Shown: piece after piece, positions 8,859 to 17,116 of the stretch | Position numbering within the stretch: position 1 is the stretch's first letter | Layout: every line of letters begins with the position of its first letter | Source: VXMO01 sp965219405 | GTDB taxonomy: Bacteria; Chloroflexota; Dehalococcoidia; UBA6926 | Direction of reading: 5' to 3' | Length of the DNA: 64,000 nucleotides | NCBI GenBank assembly: GCA_965219405.1 | Contig: OZ244736.1 | Span: 186,001-250,000 of the forward strand | The notes under the pieces: model-generated | The model's input: only the letters and a program-made list of their open reading frames with translations | The model's database searches: none | What the model was told of the DNA's origin: nothing | Program-made: the position numbers and the translations under genes

Positions 8859-9560
8859 ATGGCATCGATCCGGGCGGTCCTTCTAGACCTGGACGATACT
8901 CTCTGTGATTCAGAGGGACTGACTCCCATCCGCCTGCAAGCAGTGCATAAGGCGTTGGCGGATTCCGTTGACCAAACACTGCTCTCGGAGGTCATGCATG
9001 AGGCGTTGAACTGGGACTCGGTGGGCGTGCCAGGGCGATTCCTGAATCGGATGTCGCGCATGGCGGAACGGCTTGGCCTGGACGACGAGGCGACGCAATT
9101 CATGCGGAGTGTCTACAACAAGGTTCTGATGGACCATCTGAGCCTGTATGACGGCGTGGAGGAAACACTGTCATGGCTCGGAGCGCGGTTCAAGCTCGGG
9201 CTGATCACAAACGGGCCGACGGATCTGCAGCGTGGCAAGATCGACGTACTTGGGCTAGAGGAGCGTTTTGGCTGCATCGCCATTGGCGGAGAGGTGGGCG
9301 CGCACAAACCGGACCCAAAGATCTTTCAGCACTGCCTGGACGGGCTGGATGTTGAGGCGCCGGAGTGCATCTATGTGGGCGATCGCACGGAGGCGGATGT
9401 TGTCGGCGCGCGTAACATGGGGATAGTCGCCATCCGCATCAGAAAGTCGTACTCTTTCCCGATGGACGATGAACCGGCGCCGGACTACTTCCTGGACAGC
9501 GTGAATGAGCTGCCGGCCCTGATGATAATGGAGGGGTGGGCCGCGCCGGACAACGGCTAA
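8859..9560 (+). CDS. HAD-superfamily hydrolase
   Basis: 233-residue HAD phosphatase with motif I LLDLDDTLCD (nucleophile and acid/base Asp), motif II LITNGPTD, motif III Lys in GAHKPDPKIF and motif IV VGDRTEADVVGARN. An alpha-helical cap lies between motifs I and II. The pattern resembles YjjG/phosphoglycolate-phosphatase-like members, but substrate cannot be read from sequence. The ATG follows the prmA stop directly. Confidence 0.85.
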   Translation: MASIRAVLLDLDDTLCDSEGLTPIRLQAVHKALADSVDQTLLSEVMHEALNWDSVGVPGRFLNRMSRMAERLGLDDEATQFMRSVYNKVLMDHLSLYDGVEETLSWLGARFKLGLITNGPTDLQRGKIDVLGLEERFGCIAIGGEVGAHKPDPKIFQHCLDGLDVEAPECIYVGDRTEADVVGARNMGIVAIRIRKSYSFPMDDEPAPDYFLDSVNELPALMIMEGWAAPDNG

Positions 9561-9675
9561 AGCCCCCATTCCCTTGTAGAAGGGAGTACAGTGAGGGCGT
9601 GGCCGCATCTCCCGTTCCAAGTGGGAGCGGGTAAGAGCTTGCTCCGTACGTGATACGGGGGTAAGGGGAAGCATC

Positions 9676-10071
9676 ATGAGCACACCCCGGGATAACCAGG
9701 ATAGTGAAGCGGAACATCAGGGTGATGGCCTCCGCGATGAGATCGAGGAGATCCTGCGTGAGCAGGGCGAAAAGCCTGTTCTGCCACGCCCGCCGAGAGC
9801 GCGTGACGGCGGCCCAATCAACAGCATGGCCGGAATGTTCCGCAACCTGGGGGGCGAAAGTGGCGAGAGATTTCGACCTGCGACCGGCTCCTTCATGAGG
9901 GCCGCCATGTTGCTATTCCTGATGCGCCTGGCCGTCGGGTTGGCCTTCGCCTTCATCGCCGTGCGCATTCTCGGGCCTCGAGCCATCCTGCTTTTCATCG
10001 TTATCGCGATGGCCGTTCTCGCCCTCATCATCGTCCGCTACATGATCGCTCGCAGACGTTACAGTCGATAA
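9676..10071 (+). CDS. Small two-helix membrane protein, unknown function
   Basis: 131 residues. The first 75 are polar and charged (a Glu-rich helix DEIEEILREQGEK, then Pro/Arg-rich sequence). Two hydrophobic helices follow (about 76-96 and 101-124), closing with an Arg-rich cytoplasmic tail. A good Shine-Dalgarno (AAGGGGAA) precedes the ATG. The 115-base gap before it contains CCCTT-GTAG-AAGGG and CTCCC/GGGAG inverted repeats, with no U-tract. I do not recognise the family. Confidence 0.6.
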   Translation: MSTPRDNQDSEAEHQGDGLRDEIEEILREQGEKPVLPRPPRARDGGPINSMAGMFRNLGGESGERFRPATGSFMRAAMLLFLMRLAVGLAFAFIAVRILGPRAILLFIVIAMAVLALIIVRYMIARRRYSR

Positions 10072-10143
10072 CGCACCCGTTTGATGGCACAATGAAGGCA
10101 ACCTAACACGGCGGCGGAGCACGCTGCGGAGTGGAGGATGCCA

Positions 10144-11145
10144 ATGCCACGAGGACATGAGCCGGGCACACTTCTTTGGGCGGTCGGTTGGGATGTCCTG
10201 CTGGGCGATATTCCTGAAGAGGCTGATCCCGTCGGTATCGCCACCCGGGCCGCGGACGCGTTGGAGGCGCGCGCGCCTCAGAACTCATACGTTGCCCGCA
10301 CCGTCTACGCCATGGGAGCGGCACTCGCCCTGCCCTACGCCGCCTGGCTCGGTTCCAAGTGGGTTCTCGGCGCGGCCGGCCTTGTCCACCGCGCCGTCTA
10401 CCGCGAGGCCGCCACGGCGCTGCTCAAGGGCGCAATCTCTATACGAGGAGGCCTGAATGCTCTGCGCGACCTTGAACAGCAGGACGAGAAGGAAACTCAG
10501 AAAGAGGCCATTTCAGACGACATCGAGCGACTGATGCGCGACGCAGGCATGAGCGAGTCCGTGACAGGAACCGTGCAAGAGGTCTCGCCGGAGGCGCTGC
10601 AACAGCAACGCTCTCACGCTTTGCGAAAACTGGGCGACGATTTCCGTGATGGTGTCGTGGGGCCTCTTATGTACTTTGCGATTTTCGGCATCCCGGGCGC
10701 GGTGGCCTATCGGGTGGTCAAGACTCTCGCAGCGCGATGGCGCAGGCACGGCAACGACCCGCTTGCCGTTGCGGCCAAGCGTGTCGACAGCGCGGCATCC
10801 ATCGCGCCATCCGTGGCGTCCGGGCTGATTCTCTCCGCCGGCGCGCAGCTGACGTCACAGCGCGGACAGGCGGCATGGGAAACGAGCCGCTCAGAGGCCC
10901 GTGCCCGAGGCAATGTGCTTGAGGGCGGCTGGACTGAGGCGGCGATGGCGGGCGCGTTAGGCGTCAAGCTGGACGCGGAGCCGGAGGTCACGGACTGGGA
11001 GATTGCGACGAACCCCGAGGGGCGCACCATCGAGAACGAGGACATAGAACACGCCCGCCAACTCTTCTGGATCGCCACCGCATGGGCCGTCGCCGCAACG
11101 CTGGCGGCAGTTGTGTTGAGAAGTTCAGTCAGTAGAAGGCTTTAG
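10144..11145 (+). CDS. Divergent CobD/CbiB-like membrane protein
   Basis: 333 residues. The segments FRDGVVGPLMYFAIFGIPGA and GGWTEAAMAGALGVKLD align by eye with the DGVVAPL and AGWPEAAMAGALGVRL signatures of adenosylcobinamide-phosphate synthase (CbiB/CobD), and the N-terminal WDVLLGDIPEEADP resembles its LDLLLGDP start. Hallmark motifs are altered: the VGRDT region is replaced by a polar stretch of about 50 residues, ESxAEN before DGVV reads HALRKLGDDF, and NTLDSMVGY reads KTLAARWRR. It may be a non-synthase relative. The ATG at 10144 is preferred to 10138 because it has GGAGG six bases upstream. No other cobalamin gene is visible in the window. Confidence 0.6.
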   Translation: MPRGHEPGTLLWAVGWDVLLGDIPEEADPVGIATRAADALEARAPQNSYVARTVYAMGAALALPYAAWLGSKWVLGAAGLVHRAVYREAATALLKGAISIRGGLNALRDLEQQDEKETQKEAISDDIERLMRDAGMSESVTGTVQEVSPEALQQQRSHALRKLGDDFRDGVVGPLMYFAIFGIPGAVAYRVVKTLAARWRRHGNDPLAVAAKRVDSAASIAPSVASGLILSAGAQLTSQRGQAAWETSRSEARARGNVLEGGWTEAAMAGALGVKLDAEPEVTDWEIATNPEGRTIENEDIEHARQLFWIATAWAVAATLAAVVLRSSVSRRL

Positions 11146-11157
11146 CGAGGCCGATGG

Positions 11158-11180
11158 CACGAGGCTAGGGTGCCTCGGTG
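11158..11180. terminator. Hairpin between convergent genes
   Basis: CAC-GAGGC pairs with GCCTC-(G)-GTG around the loop TAGGGT, between the convergent CobD-like gene and vapC; it includes the vapC stop codon. There is no U-tract on either side, so termination is uncertain. Confidence 0.3.
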
Positions 11181-11566
11181 GTCACAACTTCGCACTGGAG
11201 GCCGGGAGCATGGGTGAGCCGCTGGTCCAACGTGGCGAGCGGGCAGCCCAACGCCTCGGCAACGGCGATATACCATGCATCATACGCTGTCAGGTTGTGC
11301 CGTAGTTCCCATATACGGTCTGCGTATGGAGTGAAGGAGTGGAGCGAGACCCGAACACTAAACAGATCACGGTATGCAATAGTGGCTGCGTCGGCCGCTA
11401 TTCGCCTGCTCAATTCCAGCCCGCGAAGAGCATTACCCGACTCAGCCAAGAGCAAAACCGGTCCAGCGAGTTCTTCCGTGTCGATGATCGATTGTGCCCA
11501 TTCGCCGTCCGGTCCACTATCCGTTAGTACCGCAACAAGGACCGACGCATCGACAACCAGCGTCAC
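11165..11566 (-). CDS. vapC: PIN-domain toxin, VapC family
   Basis: 133-residue PIN-domain ribonuclease. The acidic metal-binding residues are visible in MTLVVDASVLV (Asp6), the Glu of LLAESGNAL, and TAYDAWYIAVAEALGCPLATLDQRL (two further Asp). VapC proteins cleave tRNA or rRNA and are silenced by a co-transcribed antitoxin. The ATG overlaps the antitoxin stop by four bases (ATGA). The final residues, EVVTTEAP, follow the usual end of the fold. The precise RNA target cannot be inferred. Confidence 0.9.
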   Translation of the reverse strand: MTLVVDASVLVAVLTDSGPDGEWAQSIIDTEELAGPVLLLAESGNALRGLELSRRIAADAATIAYRDLFSVRVSLHSFTPYADRIWELRHNLTAYDAWYIAVAEALGCPLATLDQRLTHAPGLQCEVVTTEAP

Positions 11567-11823
11567 AGCAGGCCTTCTTTGCGTCCCTCATGTATGACGT
11601 GCAGGATGTCTTTCCGCGTGACCTTTGTGGGAGACTCGGCTAGCCGGGCACGAGCTTCCCTGATTATCTCTGCGTTGGATGAATCTGCGTCGTCAGCCAT
11701 GGACGCAATCCGCTCCAACTCCGCGCGGAGAAATGCCTGCATGGATTGATGGTTTTCCGCCGCGCGCGCCGCGAGTTCATCGCGAACCTTGTCCGGCACG
11801 CCACGAATCGTTATCTGTGCCAT
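11563..11823 (-). CDS. vapB: Ribbon-helix-helix antitoxin, VapB/FitA type
   Basis: 86 residues opening MAQITIRGVPDKVRDELAAR, a ribbon-helix-helix DNA-binding domain of the FitA/VapB kind, followed by a C-terminal arm (ARARLAESPTKVTRKDILHV) that would wrap the toxin. The reading frame extends upstream to 11916, but homology begins at this ATG. A promoter (TTGCCT, 17-base spacer, CATACT) ends six bases before the ATG, so the message is probably leaderless. Antitoxin-first order gives the usual autoregulated operon. Confidence 0.88.
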   Translation of the reverse strand: MAQITIRGVPDKVRDELAARAAENHQSMQAFLRAELERIASMADDADSSNAEIIREARARLAESPTKVTRKDILHVIHEGRKEGLL

Positions 11824-11829
11824 GGCCTT

Positions 11830-11858
11830 AGTATGCGTCCCACAAAGTCCACAGGCAA
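11830..11858 (-). promoter_or_regulatory. vapBC promoter
   Basis: Reading the minus strand, TTGCCT (11858-11853), 17 bases, then CATACT (11835-11830), with the vapB ATG only six bases further on. It lies in the 46 bases between vapB and the upstream CoA-transferase stop. Confidence 0.5.
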
Positions 11859-11869
11859 CGCGCCACAGC

Positions 11870-14275
11870 TTACCGCAGCACGCCTCTTTCCTCCAACTCC
11901 CCACGCCTCTCGGCACTCAGCGCTAGGACCTCGTTCAAGACGTAGTCGTTTTGTTGGCCCTTTGTCGGGCAGGGTTGGCCCGCGTTGCCGGGTGTGTCCG
12001 ACAGGTTGGTGTCGATGCCCTGATGCTCCATCAAGCCCGCGTCGGCATGATCCGCTGGAACGATGGCCGCAGGGCGGCTCCGCAAGTGCGGATCAACGTA
12101 CAGGGTCTCGCCGTTGGCCACGTAAGTGGCCGGAACGCCCGCCTGTTGTAGGATGCGCATCACGACACGCGGCGTGTACTGCCTTGTCCATTCGCTGATA
12201 TTCGCGTCGAGTTCTTCCTTGTTGGCGATGCGTGCCTGCATGGTGGCGAATCGCTCATCGCCTGCCCACCCCGGGCTGCCCATGGCCCCGACAAACACCT
12301 GCCACTGCTCCTCCGTGCGAACCTCGATGGCGCACCATTCATCGAACCCGATGCATGGGTAAACGCCATGCGGCGCATTGAACTCGCTGCGGTTGCCTGC
12401 GGGCGGCGGGTTGTGGCCGTTGATCATGTAGTCCATGTAGGCGACTGTGAGCAGGTGCGCCCCGCCCTCCACCTGTGCAAGCTCAATGTACTGACCCTCT
12501 CCGGTGCGGTCGCGGTACTCCAGCGCAGCGGCAACGGACAGCGCCCCAAAGATGCCCGCGATATAGTCCGGGAACGGCATCTTGATTCGCGTATCCATCG
12601 GCGCGTCCGGATGCCCCCATAGATTCGTGATTCCTGAGACGCCCATAATCTGCTGGCCGTAGCAGAAATAGGTGCTCAGCGGGCCTGAGTTCCCCATTCC
12701 GGGCATTGCGAGCATGATGATGTCCGGCTTGACCTTGATCAATTCTTCATAGCCCACGTTCTGGCGATCCATGACGGTGGGACGGAAATTCTCGATGACC
12801 GCATCACTCTTCGCGGCCAACTCCCTGATCAACTGCTGGCCCTCCGGAGTCCGCATGTCGATGGTCGCGCTGATCTTGGCGCGATTCAGATCCTGGAATG
12901 TCGTCTGACCCGGCGTGCGGTTATCGTCCAGGTCCTCGGACTCAATCTTGATGACCTCCGCTCCGAAGAAGCCGAGGAACATGGTTGCCAGCGGCCCCGC
13001 GAACGCCCGCGTGAAGTCCACGACGCGTATGCCATCCAGCGGCTTGACTCCGCGCGGCGCAACTGCGCCGTTTGACGTGGCGCCGGCGGGCACAGGGGCA
13101 GTTTCGAGTTCCTGCAACACCTCGTCGGTGTGTTCCCCCAGCAGCGGCGCAGTCCGACTCGGCTGCCACGGCGTCTTGCTGAACTTGAGCGGTGGCCCCG
13201 CGGTCTTGTAGGAACCGATAACGGGATGCTCCATCTCGACAAAGAACTCACGCTCGCGGGCATGGGCGCTGTCGGCGAACTCGGCAGGAGTCAGGACGGG
13301 CACAATCGGCATTCCGATGGCCTGCCCGCGCTCCGAAACATCATCGCGGTCGACGGTCTCCATGTATTCCTGGACGAACTGGTCGATGACCTCGCGGTTT
13401 TCCTGCCGCACCTCCCGCTCCCACCACATCTCGTCCGAGAGCACGGGGTGATTGCCCATGAGCTCCGTCGCCATGCGCCCAAAGTGGCGCCGCATGTAAA
13501 TGGACAGATTCACATAGCCGTCGTCGCGCGTGTGATAGGTGTTGACCGCGCCAAACGCGGAATGATGCCCCTCGCGGCGGGTGATCTGGTTGATGTAGGA
13601 ATAGCGTGAGATATAGCTGTGCTGTGCCCAGAGGCTCGCCTCCTGCTGTGAGACGTCCACGTGCTGGCCGTATCCGATGACGCGGCGGGCGCGGATTGCC
13701 AACACAGCCCCGTACGCCGCGTGCATGCACGCCAGTTGCGTGACCATCTCAAACGGGGCCATGACAGGAGGACGAGTGTCATCACCATTCGCGAACATCA
13801 TTCCGGCGCTGGCCTGCGCGATAAGATCGCCGCCCTCGAATGTTGCGTGCGGGCCTGTCTGCCCAAAGGGCGTGATGGACACATAGACCAGGTTCGGATT
13901 GACGCCCTTGAGGTCCTCATACCCAAGGCCGACGGACGCCATGTAGCCCGGTTTAAAATCCTCGACGAGGATGTCGGCACGGGCGGCGAGTTTCGAGATG
14001 GCCTCGCGGTCCGACTCATCGTTGATATTGAGCGTGACACCGCGCTTGGAGCGGTTAGCGTGGATGAATCTAAGGCTGCGTTCCGGGTGCTCGATATTGC
14101 CCGCGAATGGCGGCAGCATCCGTGCCGGATCGCCGTCCGGCGGCTCCACCTTGATCACATCCGCGCCCATATCCCCCAGCGCCCGCGCGCAGTGCTGAGC
14201 CAGATATGATGTCAAATCCAAAACCCGCAGCCCCGCAAGCGGCCCGGGGTGGGTCTTTGCGATATCAGAACTCAT
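11870..14275 (-). CDS. Tandem-domain CaiB/BaiF (family III) CoA-transferase
   Basis: 801 residues made of two full family III CoA-transferase domains, about 10-390 and 405-795, joined by a short linker. Each begins with the family motif: LAGLRVLDLTSYLA in the first and LDGIRVVDFTRAFAGPLA in the second. Domain 2 keeps an Asp in FPDYIAGIFGAL at the spacing of the formyl-CoA transferase catalytic Asp. Domain 1 has FEMVTQLACMHAAYG there, with no Asp at that position, so it may be structural or regulatory. Start chosen at 14275 (ATG with GAGG six bases upstream) rather than the TTG at 14287. It lies eight bases after the Mrr-like gene. Substrate unknown. Confidence 0.88.
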   Translation of the reverse strand: MSSDIAKTHPGPLAGLRVLDLTSYLAQHCARALGDMGADVIKVEPPDGDPARMLPPFAGNIEHPERSLRFIHANRSKRGVTLNINDESDREAISKLAARADILVEDFKPGYMASVGLGYEDLKGVNPNLVYVSITPFGQTGPHATFEGGDLIAQASAGMMFANGDDTRPPVMAPFEMVTQLACMHAAYGAVLAIRARRVIGYGQHVDVSQQEASLWAQHSYISRYSYINQITRREGHHSAFGAVNTYHTRDDGYVNLSIYMRRHFGRMATELMGNHPVLSDEMWWEREVRQENREVIDQFVQEYMETVDRDDVSERGQAIGMPIVPVLTPAEFADSAHAREREFFVEMEHPVIGSYKTAGPPLKFSKTPWQPSRTAPLLGEHTDEVLQELETAPVPAGATSNGAVAPRGVKPLDGIRVVDFTRAFAGPLATMFLGFFGAEVIKIESEDLDDNRTPGQTTFQDLNRAKISATIDMRTPEGQQLIRELAAKSDAVIENFRPTVMDRQNVGYEELIKVKPDIIMLAMPGMGNSGPLSTYFCYGQQIMGVSGITNLWGHPDAPMDTRIKMPFPDYIAGIFGALSVAAALEYRDRTGEGQYIELAQVEGGAHLLTVAYMDYMINGHNPPPAGNRSEFNAPHGVYPCIGFDEWCAIEVRTEEQWQVFVGAMGSPGWAGDERFATMQARIANKEELDANISEWTRQYTPRVVMRILQQAGVPATYVANGETLYVDPHLRSRPAAIVPADHADAGLMEHQGIDTNLSDTPGNAGQPCPTKGQQNDYVLNEVLALSAERRGELEERGVLR

Positions 14276-14283
14276 GATTGGCC

Positions 14284-15216
14284 TCAATCACTTGAAGTGG
14301 GCGAGACTCCGTAGTTGGATTCCCACCAGCTCTCGTCAACTGTAGTCTGTTCAACCATCTCGACTTTGACGCCGAGTCGAAGCTGCTTTAGCCGATCAAT
14401 CAGTGATTCGCCGTCAACCAAGTCAATGGGTGGAGCACCGTCGCGGCTTGCCTCTCTTCTTGCATCACTTGAAAACGTGCCTGTAGTGATTATGAGGCCT
14501 CTATCTGCGCGCCCTTGCATAGCGCCGCGAAAATCCCGTACGACACTTGCTCCAACGCTTCCCTCCCAGCGTTTGCACTGAAAGAGTATTGGGAAGCTTA
14601 TGAGTTCCCCGATACGAATGATGCCGTTGCCATCGATTCCCCCGTCGCCACTGCGACCGGTAACATTGACATCCGTGAAACCTGACGCACGTAGCATGCG
14701 CTGGCACAGACGCTCAAAATTCCCTGGCTCCATCGTTAGCAGGATTTTGAGTAAATGGTCATGCCACGCGGAGTCATCGCCAGGAGGAGCATCGATCTGA
14801 GCGTTGTTTGAGTACTCAGTTGCAGACTCCCCAGGCTTCACCGATTCTTGCCGCGCACGCCGCTCTTGCCTATAGGTCTCCTGATAGCGTCGCTTTACTT
14901 CTTCAGGGTCGACTACTTCAGTTGCCAAGCCCTCTGCGGTCAACGCCCACACGCCATAAGAATTTGTTTGGGAGACATTTTCCAAATAGCCAGCCCTTGT
15001 CAGTTCCAATCGTGCCCAACCAACGCCCTTCAAGAACTGCGGTTTCCCATCCGAGTACGTGGGTTCCAAGATGCTATCGTCAAAGCCCATTTCTCCAATA
15101 ATGTCGCTTTCGATTTCAGACGTCGTCGCACTCCCACCAAGTTTCTTCACGACCTGCAGAATGGGGTTGTACATCGCGTCTTTATTCGGCATGACAGTAT
15201 TCGGATTAGTAGTCAT
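14284..15216 (-). CDS. Mrr-like restriction endonuclease
   Basis: 310 residues. The N-terminal part (about 15-105) has a winged-helix Mrr_N pattern (ILQVVKKLGGSATTSEI, GWARLELTRAGYLEN). The C-terminal part is an Mrr catalytic domain of the PD-(D/E)xK fold: FERLCQRMLRASGF, then GRSGDGGIDGNG, and the core Gln and Lys in FQCKRWEG. Mrr enzymes cut modified DNA. Its stop is eight bases from the CoA-transferase start, so the two genes are probably co-transcribed, which is odd functionally. No cognate methylase is adjacent. A second Met at residue 9 is a possible start. Confidence 0.85.
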   Translation of the reverse strand: MTTNPNTVMPNKDAMYNPILQVVKKLGGSATTSEIESDIIGEMGFDDSILEPTYSDGKPQFLKGVGWARLELTRAGYLENVSQTNSYGVWALTAEGLATEVVDPEEVKRRYQETYRQERRARQESVKPGESATEYSNNAQIDAPPGDDSAWHDHLLKILLTMEPGNFERLCQRMLRASGFTDVNVTGRSGDGGIDGNGIIRIGELISFPILFQCKRWEGSVGASVVRDFRGAMQGRADRGLIITTGTFSSDARREASRDGAPPIDLVDGESLIDRLKQLRLGVKVEMVEQTTVDESWWESNYGVSPTSSD

Positions 15217-15333
15217 AGTTCATACAGGCTCCACGTCTCGGAGATATGTGATGGGCGAGAAATGTACTCGCGCATCATCACTAAGCCCTCATCGCCTCCA
15301 CGGCAAGCCAGGTTTATGGACTGAACTTGCGCC

Positions 15334-16224
15334 CTACGGCGCCCGGTTCGGACGTGCCATCTGCTCCTGCGCGACCTTGTCCTCCTCGATGAACCGATCG
15401 TTCATGTACTGGAATCCGGCGCGCATCCCCTGCTCCGCCGTCACGCGGTTCACATCCTGCAGGCCGTGCGGCAGATCCTCCGGCGAGGAGGCGTAGGTCA
15501 CGGAGGTCAGGTGGGACGCGTACTCCATCGCCTCGAACAGACCCTGGCGATCATAGTAGAAGTTGATCGCCTTCTTGTTCAGTTTCGTCGACGCCGGCGG
15601 CAGCTTGGCGATGGTATTAGCCAACTGCCACACGTGCTCATCTAGGTCGTCCGCCGGCACAACATCGCTGACCAGACCGTGGCGCAGCGCGTCGTCTGCC
15701 GTGATCATGGAGCCCGTGAACGCCATCAGCTTGGCCTTCTTCATCCCGACTAACTCCGGCCACACCATCGGCATCATCATGCTGGCGTAGCGCACCGGCG
15801 GATAGCCGAACAGCGCATTGTCCGCCGCAATCGTGATGTCGCAGTGGCACGCCAACTGTCCGCCGCCCGCCAGCGTGAACGAATGCACCTGCGCGATGAC
15901 CGGCTTGGGATTGCCCCAGATGGAGCGGCGATACATATTCGCAGGGCCGTCCTCCAGCACAGCGTCCAACGCCGGGCGACCGCCGCCGCGACCCGTTGTC
16001 TGCACGTTCATGTCGTAGCCCGCGGAGAACCCGCGGCCCGCGCCCTTGATAACGATGCAGCGAACGTCGTCGTCCGTAGCGCCCTCGTTCAGCGCCTGCT
16101 CGAGCTCGGCGAGCAGGGGTCGGCTCAGCGCGTTCAGGCGTTCCGGCCTGTTCAGCGTGATATACGCGACCTTGCCCTCGGCGGCGTCCCTTGTCTCATA
16201 GATGATGTTCTCGTAATCGACCAT
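15334..16224 (-). CDS. Enoyl-CoA hydratase/isomerase family protein
   Basis: 296-residue crotonase-fold protein that probably hydrates an enoyl-CoA or isomerises its double bond. Family elements visible are ITLNRPERLNALS, the oxyanion-hole segments GAGRGFSAGYD and SFTLAGGGQLACHCDITIAAD, and MAFTGSMITADDALRHGLVSDVVP. Glu residues at the two usual catalytic positions are not clearly present (SFTLAGGGQLAC in place of G-x-C-x-G-G-G-x-E), so the chemistry could differ. The ATG at 16224 has AGGGAAG upstream; the open frame before it lacks homology. Confidence 0.85.
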   Translation of the reverse strand: MVDYENIIYETRDAAEGKVAYITLNRPERLNALSRPLLAELEQALNEGATDDDVRCIVIKGAGRGFSAGYDMNVQTTGRGGGRPALDAVLEDGPANMYRRSIWGNPKPVIAQVHSFTLAGGGQLACHCDITIAADNALFGYPPVRYASMMMPMVWPELVGMKKAKLMAFTGSMITADDALRHGLVSDVVPADDLDEHVWQLANTIAKLPPASTKLNKKAINFYYDRQGLFEAMEYASHLTSVTYASSPEDLPHGLQDVNRVTAEQGMRAGFQYMNDRFIEEDKVAQEQMARPNRAP

Positions 16225-16355
16225 CGTTCTTCCCTCCCCGGATTCCCTTTGGACAACCGCGAACGCCGTCCATTCGCTCCAGCAGCCAAAAGTGCCTGTG
16301 CTGAACAACGCGAGTGTGGACGCCACGCCGCTAACGTGTCAAGCGCCACGCCCCA

Positions 16356-16361
16356 TATACT
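16356..16361 (+). promoter_or_regulatory. -10 element of the M50 peptidase gene
   Basis: TATACT lies 15 bases before the ATG at 16377, predicting a leader of about nine bases. There is no strong Shine-Dalgarno and no clear -35. Confidence 0.4.
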
Positions 16362-16376
16362 CATACATAGGCCGCT

Positions 16377-17090
16377 ATGCTCTTCTTTCTCATTGACCTC
16401 ATTCGACAGGACCCCGGCGCTGCCCTTCGCGTCGCGCCGTTCATCATCACCGCGCTCGGCGCGGGGCTGCTCATTGCCCTCAGCGTCCACGAATTCGGTC
16501 ATGCGTGGGTTGCCAGCCGACTCGGCGATCAGACGGCGCGTGAGATGGGACGTGTCACGCTCAACCCCTTGAAACACCTTGATCCGGCGGGAACGTTCAT
16601 GTTCCTCGTCGTCGGTTTCGGATGGGGCAGGCCGGTGCCAGTCAACTCCTCCATGCTGCGCGGGGGGCGGCGCTCGGTTTCGTATGTGAGTTTCGCGGGG
16701 CCCGGATCAAACTTCATCACCGCCGCCGCCTTTGGCATCCTGATGCGGCTCTATAGTGTGGACCCCACCACCGGCATCATCCTGTCCAATCCCGATCTTT
16801 CTATTGGCGCGTGGCTCGGCACGGCGCTAACCTACATCGTCGTCTATAACCTCTTGCTGGGCATTTTCAACCTGATTCCCCTTTCCCCGTTAGACGGCTC
16901 TCAGGTCGCGTTCGGCATCGCGCCGCGGGAAATCGCGCGGCAGATGCTCCGATTCCAGCCGTATGCCCCTACCGTCCTCTTTGGAATAATTGGCATTGAC
17001 CTTATCCTGAATGTAGGAATCCTCCGCAGCATCCTCATCCCGCCCGTCCAAATCATTGGGCGGCTGCTGATAGGACAGGACCTGTTGTAG
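16377..17090 (+). CDS. Site-2 protease (M50 family) membrane metallopeptidase
   Basis: 237 residues with about five membrane helices. The zinc-binding HEFGH motif is at 38-42 and the third ligand lies in NLIPLSPLDGSQ (about 165-176), the NxxPxxPLDG signature of compact site-2 proteases. There is no PDZ or CBS domain. Such proteins cleave membrane substrates, often in regulated intramembrane proteolysis, or act as uncharacterised housekeeping peptidases. Start is the ATG just after a TATACT box. It is followed 26 bases later by tyrA, probably in one transcript. Confidence 0.88.
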   Translation: MLFFLIDLIRQDPGAALRVAPFIITALGAGLLIALSVHEFGHAWVASRLGDQTAREMGRVTLNPLKHLDPAGTFMFLVVGFGWGRPVPVNSSMLRGGRRSVSYVSFAGPGSNFITAAAFGILMRLYSVDPTTGIILSNPDLSIGAWLGTALTYIVVYNLLLGIFNLIPLSPLDGSQVAFGIAPREIARQMLRFQPYAPTVLFGIIGIDLILNVGILRSILIPPVQIIGRLLIGQDLL

Positions 17091-17116
17091 GAGCGCGATA
17101 CGCGGGAGGACACGTT

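Noticed and set aside
9565..9585. Terminator after the HAD gene
   Set aside because: CCCTT-GTAG-AAGGG forms only a 5-bp stem and is not followed by a U-tract.
13661..14209. Plus-strand ORF inside the CaiB fusion gene
   Set aside because: Antisense to the N-terminal CoA-transferase domain, no homology visible.
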